Source: Theocolax elegans (taxonomy: Eukaryota > Arthropoda > Insecta > Hymenoptera > Cerocephalidae). From it: a stretch of DNA of 64,000 bases. How positions within the stretch are numbered: position 1 is the first letter of the stretch; every line of letters starts with the position of its first letter. Below the pieces are notes generated by a model, which saw nothing but the letters and a program-made list of their open reading frames with translations, ran no database searches and was not told the DNA's origin. The DNA is taken from contig CM047429.1 in the NCBI GenBank assembly GCA_026168455.1, positions 32,199,850-32,263,849 on the forward strand. Direction: 5' to 3'. Shown here piece by piece: positions 57,501 through 64,000 of this stretch. The position numbers and the translations under genes were made by a program.

Positions 57501-57600
57501 GTTCTTCCTTGTTTTTGCCATCCTCGAGAGTAGCACCATTTTGCAGTCACTTCATTAATAAAAGAGCTGACTGCACCGGAATCTATAAGCGGAGAAATTA
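54563..57600 (-). pseudogene. pol of element D: protease, RT, RNase H, integrase
   Basis: Minus strand, one frame with a single in-frame TGA at ~56398-56396. Protease lies at the start (LIDSGAVSSFINE, HFLLGMDILPKLG, ~57590-57350). RT covers ~57080-56520 (YRFCVDFRRLNEVTIK, TIDLKNGYWQVPL, catalytic CYLDDIIIISE). The stop follows in the connection segment. RNase H covers ~56250-55900 (LQTDASNDGLGAVLTQE, LTDHQSLKWL). Integrase has an HHCC domain (HDESTAGHLG, NCTKCQ, ~55660-55530) and DDE core (SIDLVGP, VSDNGKQF, PQCNPVERANRV, ~55460-55120). The C-terminal domain ends at 54563. All catalytic residues inspected are present. The break after RT and the missing gag make the copy defective. Confidence 0.92.
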
Positions 57601-58037
57601 TAAACTTGTCTCAACTCCTCTATTCGTTCTAAAAAAGAATATACATCTTTGCCTTCGAAATGGCAGTTCCATTTTCTCATTTGGTCCATAACTTCTCTAT
57701 TTGACGGTAATATTGGTAGATGCGGTGAACTAGGTATAGAAAACATTTGGGGTTGTGACGGTTGATTATTTGGGAAGTCCTTATTATTTCCTAATGCTGA
57801 TTCCTCAAGTCTCAAGCTAGCGTGGTCGGTTTCTAAGTCCTTTGTGATGTCTAAATTTTCCTTATAATTTTCTGGATCTGGTTCTTTATTTGCAAACAGT
57901 TCGGCGTTTTTGCGTACGAACCCAATAAGACGTTGTCTTAATTCGGTAACGATTCCTTCGGTATGTAAATTATGTTTCGTTAATTCAGCAATCAATTCTT
58001 CTCGTTGTAGTTTATAAATCCACGACACGGAAACCAT
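57601..58037 (-). pseudogene. gag remnant of element D
   Basis: Opens MVSVSWIYKLQREELIAELT with a SAP-like helical start (ELIAEL..LHTEGIVTELRQRL), then a polar linker and the start of the capsid (MDQMRKWNCHFEGKDVYSFLERIEELRQVY). At ~57600 it jumps directly into the protease (PLIDSGA) in another frame. The rest of capsid and the zinc knuckles are deleted. Confidence 0.8.
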
Positions 58038-58174
58038 TTTACAAACTTATAATTATGTCGGATATACAAGTGTACCAGTGTCAGTGTTATCGCGGCGTCC
58101 AAGTGTAATTTAACAATTCGGTCCGGAAGTTTCGTAGATTCAGAGCAAAAAAAATCAAATTCCTTTTACAAATA

Positions 58175-58188
58175 CTGTTCGGGCGCCA
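58175..58188 (-). other. Primer-binding site of element D
   Basis: On the minus strand TGGCGCCCGAACAG directly follows the 5' LTR. These 14 bases equal the start of the well-known tRNA-Lys primer site used by several retroelements, so tRNA-Lys priming is likely. Confidence 0.75.
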
Positions 58189-59195
58189 TGTAACGGAGTG
58201 AATCTTTGCCGGACCTTGCTCAGATTCCAGGATTCAGGTTTTAAGGAATTTGAAATAAAGTACCACTATTTATAATAAAGGCTAATTATTATTAAGACTA
58301 TGTACAGATATATAAAAAAATAAACAAAGATATAGTGTAAGTGTTGCCAGCCCGCCTGGTCTTGGTCGGGCGATATAGCTAATTAGTCTGTAATCAAAAC
58401 AAGACAAAATACTTAATTATTACGCGATCTACGAACTTTACAATGTCTTATAACTAGTTTCCTAAACGGACGCGACTAACGGGTATCGTGTATGCTCGCA
58501 CGGTAATACGGTTCGGGCTAGTATGTATGTTCACGAGGATACGGTCGGGATAACCCACGTGTGCTCACGAGGGTGCGGTCGGGATAATCTACGTGTGCTC
58601 ACGAAGATACGGTCGGGATAATCCACGTGTGCTCACGAGGATACGGTCGGGATAACCCACGTGTGCTCACGAGGGTGCGGTCGGGATAATCCACGTGTGC
58701 TCACGAGGATACGGACAGGATTAGACACCACGTGTGCTCACGAGGTGCCTACGGTAGGATGCGGTTACGGTAACGGTCGGTACGGTATACGGTAACCGTG
58801 TTTACGAACGTGTGCTCACGAACGTATCCACGGTTGCTGCACTAGGTCGGAGAAACGGGCTGGTCGTGTGCTCACGGCCAGTCCGATCTGTCGTCCAGTT
58901 GCAGACTGACTACTGGTGGTTTCGGTGCGCCTTATATACCCGATTCTACGAGAGCGCGCATGCGTATAGCGCCTGTCTCCCCACTCCGGACGGGGTCAAT
59001 GAACTGGCGAGTAGGCACAGTAGTGGGGAGGCAGTCAATCTATTTATAGCGCGGTCGTTGAACTCGCGTTTAACGGCACGTGTCTATCGCGAGGCTATCT
59101 TAATATACTACGGACTTATTATTATTATACAATATATTAACAATTTATAAAATAATTTTACGCAATACTAGTGCGTGTGTTTATCACACGTCACA
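58189..59195 (-). repeat. 5' LTR of element D (right)
   Basis: 1007 bp, sense on the minus strand; nearly identical to the left LTR. Contains the same CACGTG minisatellite at ~58530-58765. Confidence 0.9.
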
Positions 59196-60183
59196 AAACA
59201 TTTATAATGCTGGATTTTTAGTTTTACATCCCTTACAAGAATTATAATACTAATCTGAAGGATTACTATAAAAGTATCAACATTATTATTATTATTATTT
59301 AGCAATACATTGTTTAGATTTCACAAACTTGTCACTGTCACGTTATCATATTATTCATTATAATTATATGTCCGATTTATTTATATATCTTTTGTATTAA
59401 ATACGTATATTCAGTTATTGTAATAATAATGTTTATATATTTATAGTAATCCTTCAGATTAGTATTATAATTCTTGTAAGGGATGAAAAACTAAAAATTC
59501 AGCATTATAAATGTTTAAAAATTAATTTTTTACTTTTGTATAATAATATTTGTACTTTTAGCAGCTTACAGGGGATTAGATGGATACTCAAACAAGTGAA
59601 AATACTTCTCTACCGCTCCAAGGTAAGTGCACAAATTTTTTTGCAATGAACATGCTAATAGATTCATCGTTATAAGGCAACAAATATACATTTCTATTAA
59701 TATTTCGGGCACTTTTCCCGGATATTTTGACCATAAGTGATCTTAATGATGTAGACCCACTCTGGAAATTTTTAGGCAGTTTCTGACTATAAAAAGACAT
59801 CTTTTAGACAGTATTAGGTTACCAGAGTCCGGAGCAGAATTGCTGATTTTCACTATTTAAGGTTTAAATGGCTTACAAGAGTGTGACAGCATACATTTAT
59901 GTCTTTAAAAGTATTTTTAATGAAAAGTTCGGAAAATTTTACAAAAAAAGTCATACTTATGTTTTTAGTGAAAAATGCATCCCCTGGGAGCTAAAAATTC
60001 ATGAAAATGGGCATATAATGCAAAAAAGTGCTATAATGTCAACTTTGACTCTCTGTAACTTAAAATAATGGCCCAGAAAAAATCTGAAAAAATTCAGGAG
60101 AACTACTGGATACCTCTAAAACATATTCCCACAGTTATAGCAATATTTATTTTTTTCATCTTCGATGTCACAGAGAACCACCC
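59196..60183. mobile_element. Palindromic element X copy 2, centre and right arm
   Basis: Continues the left arm after the AAAC duplication: centre ~59270-59440, right arm to the inverse terminus at 60183. Without element D the copy is ~1655 bp, the same size as copy 1. The small open frames of the arms recur (59588-59800 -, 59868-60068 +). Confidence 0.88.
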
Positions 60184-60193
60184 ATATATATAT

Positions 60194-61010
60194 ATGGGGT
60201 ATTCCACGTGAAGTGGTCCGATCAAAATTTTAAAATGCACCAAATTTTGGGTACACTTTGCAAATGCATTTTTCAGAATACAGAAAAAAATTTTTAGGTA
60301 CTGGAATCTATTTGCTCAAAAGTTATTCTAACCTCAAAAAGTGAATTTTTCCATATTTTTTTCAACACCAGCTGGGTTTACCGCTATATAATTCAAAATC
60401 TATCAACTTTTACTATAGACATTATATGTAACATTCGTTGCTAATTATATCTAGAATTTATTCTTCTGGGTTAGAATTTCTAATCTCAAGGTCAATGTTA
60501 CATAAACTACATGTCAATATTCAACTTGAAAAAAGTGCAAGTGCGCCACCTTTGATTTTTTCATCCAAAAGTCTAAAAGAAGCTTGGAGCAATACCTTTC
60601 AAATGGTCTGTAGCATTTTTATGGCCTCGAATTCTGTAAAAAGTTATGACAATTTAAAGAAACACGAAATTTTTTTAAAAATTGAAATGGGAATTACCAT
60701 GTTAATTTTTGTGAATTTTTTGTCTTTCTTTAAATTGTCATAACTTTTTACAGAATTCGAGGCCATAAAAATGCTACAGACCATTTGAAAGTTATTGCTC
60801 CAAGCTTTCTTTTAGACTTTTGGATAAAAAATCAAAGGTGGCGCACGTGCACTTTTTTCAAATTGAATATTGACATGTAGTTTATGTAACATTGACCTTG
60901 AGATAAGAAATTCTAAACCACAAGAATAAATTCTAGATATAATTAGCAACGAATGTTACATATAATGTTCTATAGTAAAAGTTGATAGATTTTGAGTTAT
61001 AATTATGTAT
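60194..61010. repeat. Foldback element adjoining X copy 2
   Basis: Arms ~60382-60690 and ~60715-61004 are inverted copies (CTATAGTAAAAGTTGATAGA at the outer end; CATAACTTTTTACAGAATTC near the centre). Only ~10 bp of TA separates its left flank (GGGGTATTCCACGTGAAGTG) from element X. No coding beyond frames imposed by the palindrome (for example 60438-60743). Confidence 0.75.
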
Positions 61011-61615
61011 ATTTTACCTCTACATATTTTACCTATGTATATTTTACCTCTGCAGGTTGATTTTTTTCAAAGATGATTATACTTAAAAAAAATACAGGTA
61101 ATAAAAAATTTTTTTGTTTGCTCTTACTTAAAACATTTTCGTATTCTACGATATAAAAGTGACATTTTTTCTCTTTATCATTTTTTTGTGTCTATAAAAG
61201 TTTTTAATATATTTACATTTTAAAAAAAAGGCTATTTTCGAGCAAAAACTACCGTAACTTTGTTTAAAATAAAGTTACAAAAATGAAAAAAAAACCAGTC
61301 GAAAGCTGTTGAAAAAAGCTAAAAATCTATTTGGATAACTTTTTGGTTTCGTCAATCTTTTGAAAATTGCATTGAATTCAAAAAGGTGTCCAAAAATTTT
61401 TTTTTTAAACTAGTTTATTGCCATTTAATAGTTTCAAAAAATAGTATTTTTTATAAGTGACTTAGGCCAATCGAAAGGTATTAAAATAAGCTTTCAAATG
61501 GTCTCCGACTGGTTTTTGTACGATGATCTCTTTCAAAGATACAAAACTTTAAACTTTATCCTATTTTGCTCCAGGGGGGGTAAAAGTAAGTGACTGGCAG
61601 TGTATATATATATAC
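61011..61615. other. AT-rich DNA, no gene recognised
   Basis: Includes a short repeat of TATATTTTACCTCT/A near 61010-61060, T/A runs and a (TA)n tract at ~61602-61614. Confidence 0.4.
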
Positions 61616-62725
61616 TGTAACAGGGTTGGTATTGTACGTCAGGAGGGTTATACTCGTCCTGTGCATATATCCAATGCACAGGAAATCACCGCAATACCGT
61701 GATCAGCTGTCTCACCATACAACTGGTAAATCGGTAAAATCACCTTTCGGGACGACCGGAGCTAGCCTCAAGCTCCGAGTGACGTTGTTGGCCCTGTGTA
61801 CAATGTATGCACTTACCTAGTAGACACTTATTCTTCCTCGATACTCGTACTCGGCTCCTTAGATATGTGTCGTGCGAAGCAATGCACGACACCCGCGGGG
61901 CATGGCGGTATTCGTCTTCGGGGATAGGGAGTGATCGCAGGTTAACTAATTGTTACTCGAAATTAAATATAATTAATTAATTTATTGTATAAAATGTAAA
62001 AGTTAAAGATACTACAACAGGGTGAGCCAAGGCAAGGTCGAACCTTGGCTCAAAGCAAATAAGGTTATTCGTGTAACCTATGAAAATATAAAATACACGG
62101 TTGTGTATGTGTGTGTACGCCCGCCGCAATATACGTGTCGAGACACGCGGTCTCGATCTACTCGGGAACAAGGTTAGGTTTGCCAGGTACGGGTTACCTG
62201 GCTCCGCAGTAAATTACGCCAATCGTAATCGCGCCGGAGTGTGAAGCACTCCGGTTTGCCGTACGCGTGGTCTATTGAGTGAGAGAGAGTGTCGCGATGA
62301 GAGCGGCTAACCTCTCGTATGGTTTGCGCGTCGGGATACCGCGCGTATCCCGTCGCCGATCTTCCCTCGCGTACCGATAAGGACAAGTACGGCGCCGCCT
62401 GGCCAGGACTTACTTGTATATTACCGGGGACCTAGCGAACTGCGTTCCTTGTCCTCTCTCTACCTCGTGGACTCTCTGCTTCGTCCTCCGCCTATCTCTC
62501 TCTCTCTCTCTCTCTTTCTCGCCTTCGGCTTCTCACCCGGGAGTTGACGCGTCACGGGATTCTCACGGTAGCGTCTCCTTGCCTCTCTCATCGACGAGAC
62601 GATACTGCCGGTGTGTCGTGCACACCGGCTCTCCGACGCGCTCGCGCATGCGCCTTACGCGTCTTCGACGGTAAACTCACGCGATCGGTATGATTTTCGT
62701 CTCGCGTGGACCGTTTGCCGTTACA
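61616..62725 (-). repeat. Hairpin-rich solo LTR
   Basis: 1110 bp with matching termini TGTAACAGG..CCGTTACA in a (TA)n target. Sense is probably the minus strand (TGTAACGG start, AATAAA at ~61980 on that strand). No internal genes. It has at least seven perfect hairpins with stems of 8-10 bp and loops of 5-10 bases (stem starts 61657, 61867, 62023, 62182, 62234, 62332, 62607), plus three 7-bp ones (61757, 62138, 62383). A (TC)n tract lies at ~62494-62513. Solo LTR of an unidentified gypsy-like family. Confidence 0.7.
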
Positions 62726-63408
62726 ATATATATATATATATAATTGTATGTATGTGTAGTGTATACAATAGTATTTCTCGTTCCCACATATATTTTTACA
62801 AAATAATCAACCCTTATGTTATCCAACTAATTCGAGTCGAACTTGCTTTTGGTTTATAGGATTATTAAAGAATTGCAAAATTCTAAATTGCTTTTTTAAG
62901 GCTACAGGCAAGAATTTTGCAATTGTTTAATAATCTTATAACCCAAAAGAGTTAATTGAAAATCATTTGTGCCCACATAAGTGCTAAGTAATTTGTCGGG
63001 AGACCACATAACTTTACTTGCAATTATACATTTTGTGAAAAAATTAAGCGGACGTTCGCACAAGTTCATGCGTCTCTGCATAAGTCTAGTTACATTTCCT
63101 TAAGTATCCATATAACTCCTATTCCATATATATAAAGTAAGCTCGGGCCCTGAAATCGGCTCGAGCTTGTAGACAGCTCGGAGATTCGCACGGCTCGAAG
63201 CTCGGCTCAAGCCGGCTCCTGCATATACCTAGAAAATGTTTTGAGGAACATGTACGTTGCAAATCTACAGCCACGTTTCATGAAACATTTTTGTGACATG
63301 CAGTTGCAAATTTTTACACACTTTTTATGAAAAATAATAATGTTAATATCTGATTTATATTTATATAATCATTGTAAATAGAAAACCAATAATTGTATCT
63401 CTTTATAG
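62726..63408. other. 3' end of the FAR intron
   Basis: After a (TA)n tract come a small inverted repeat (62846-62884 with 62911-62949, 39 bp, three mismatches, CTTTTGG..AAAATTCT), and a GGCTCGAAGCTCGGCTC-type short repeat at ~63143-63225. The acceptor TCTCTTTATAG ends at 63408. Confidence 0.6.
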
Positions 63409-63607
63409 TTACACCTGCTTGGTCTGAACCTTTACCAGGTTGGGTTGATAGTTTGAATGGCCCTGTAGGGTTACTTGTTGGCGCAGGTAAAGGAGTAATA
63501 CGTTCAATGCACTGTAATGCAAACTATCACGCTGAAGTAATTCCTGTTGATCTTGCAATAAATGCATTAATAGCAATTGCTTGTAAAATTGGATTAGCGA
63601 CTGAAAG
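63409..63607 (+). CDS. Fatty acyl-CoA reductase, exon 2 in window
   Basis: 199 bp: two bases complete the split V codon from exon 13285-13394, then 65 residues TPAWSEPLPGWVDSLNGPVG, LLVGAGKGVIRSMHCNANYH, AEVIPVDLAINALIAIACKI, GLATE, and two bases of the next codon. GWVDSLNGP..LLVGAGKGV and the AEVIPVD stretch are hallmarks of the FAR NAD-binding domain. Acceptor TTTATAG, donor GTATAT at 63608. Frame intact, so the ~50-kb intron before it is compatible with a functional gene. Confidence 0.95.
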
Positions 63608-63675
63608 GTATATATTTAATTATTACATTACGTTGATGAAAATCATATGTTTTATAATTTTTTTCTGTTCAACAG

Positions 63676-63915
63676 ACATACGAATATTCCTGTATTTAAT
63701 ATTACTCAAAGCAGAGTAATTCCAATTACATGGGGTGAAGTATTAGAAAAAGGGAAATCTGTAGCATATGATTATCCATTTGAAGGTGCAATATGGTTTC
63801 CAGATGGAGATATACGCAATAATAAATTTGTTCATAGTCTATTTGTATTTTTTTTTCATATATTACCGGCTTACTTCATTGATTTTATGATGATACTGTT
63901 TCGACAAAAACGTTT
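63676..63915 (+). CDS. Fatty acyl-CoA reductase, exon 3 in window
   Basis: Follows a 68-bp intron (63608-63675, acceptor TTCAACAG). The split codon gives R, then HTNIPVFNITQSRVIPITWG, EVLEKGKSVAYDYPFEGAIW, FPDGDIRNNKFVHSLFVFFF and a hydrophobic HILPAYFIDFMMILFRQKR. This is the end of the NAD-binding domain and the hydrophobic linker leading to the FAR C-terminal (Sterile) domain. The frame reaches TAA at 63917-63919, but a strong donor GTAAGA at 63916 makes an exon end at 63915 more likely, with the Sterile domain beyond the window. Confidence 0.9.
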
Positions 63916-63927
63916 GTAAGAAAAGCA

Positions 63928-63958
<31 letters not shown>

Positions 63959-64000
63959 TATTCTATTTATCATACTAATTTTTAAATTGTTACTCTATTC

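Larger units (their letters stand above)
53463..59195 (-). mobile_element. Young Ty3/gypsy element D, nested in X copy 2
   Basis: A 5.7-kb LTR element in minus orientation with AAAC target duplication. LTRs 53463-54417 and 58189-59195 differ by about four substitutions by eye plus a ~52-bp indel, so the insertion is recent. It has a primer site, polypurine tract, gag remnant and pol on the minus strand. gag is mostly deleted and pol has one stop, so it is non-autonomous. Confidence 0.93.

Noticed and set aside
60438..60743. 101-codon frame
   Set aside because: It runs through the left arm of a foldback and its openness is explained by AT-rich inverted repeat sequence.

Overview
The window looks like insect nuclear DNA, probably from a hymenopteran such as an ant, although the species cannot be fixed from sequence alone. 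Host coding sequence is present only as three in-frame exons of one fatty acyl-CoA reductase (FAR) gene on the + strand: 13285-13394, 63409-63607 and 63676-63915. The first two exons join perfectly across a GT-AG phase-1 intron of about 50.0 kb (13395-63408), and almost everything in that intron is mobile DNA. The 13 kb upstream of the first exon is also mobile DNA, so earlier FAR exons are outside the window or not recognisable.

Layout from left to right. 450-4600: 5' LTR and broken gag of a Ty3/gypsy element (family A), its LTR carrying a 426-bp insertion with a 5S rRNA-derived head (a 5S-type SINE). 5786-8640: Penelope-like remnants, with an inverted GIY-YIG endonuclease copy and a forward reverse transcriptase copy. 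10815-12440: a 304-bp satellite in A-B higher-order form. 12535-12860: a Penelope/gypsy-gag chimera. 13285-13394: FAR exon. 13735-18430: an antisense LINE split at a TTAA by a 3.7-kb Kolobok/Mutator-like DNA transposon (14048-17777), which itself holds a solo LTR (15589-16426). 19400-20045 and 26165-29690: a Polinton/Maverick remnant (packaging ATPase and protein-primed DNA polymerase B, minus strand), interrupted by a nearly complete but dead LINE (about 20056-26168) that carries two further non-autonomous inserts. 30824-46439: Ty3/gypsy element C with a long pol gene, interrupted by a hairpin-bearing 1-kb insert in gag, a 1.65-kb giant palindromic element downstream of pol, and a 797-bp palindromic element in its 3' LTR. 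47370-48893: tandem repeats and a BEL/Pao fragment. 48905-52406: a second family A element. 52792-60183: a second giant palindromic element, split by the young minus-strand Ty3/gypsy element D (53463-59195). 60380-61010: another foldback. 61616-62725: a solo LTR packed with perfect hairpins. 63409 onward: FAR exons.

The mobile elements do not form an operon or pathway; they form a layered insertion record. Nesting and target duplications give relative ages: element D is very young (LTRs nearly identical), element C is young, and the LINEs, Polinton, Penelope and family A copies are older and riddled with stops and frameshifts. The unusual theme is inverted-repeat DNA. At least eight foldback or palindromic units with arms from about 40 to 750 bp, and at least three LTR families carrying perfect short hairpins, lie in or beside one host intron. 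Any read-through FAR pre-mRNA should therefore be rich in double-stranded RNA.
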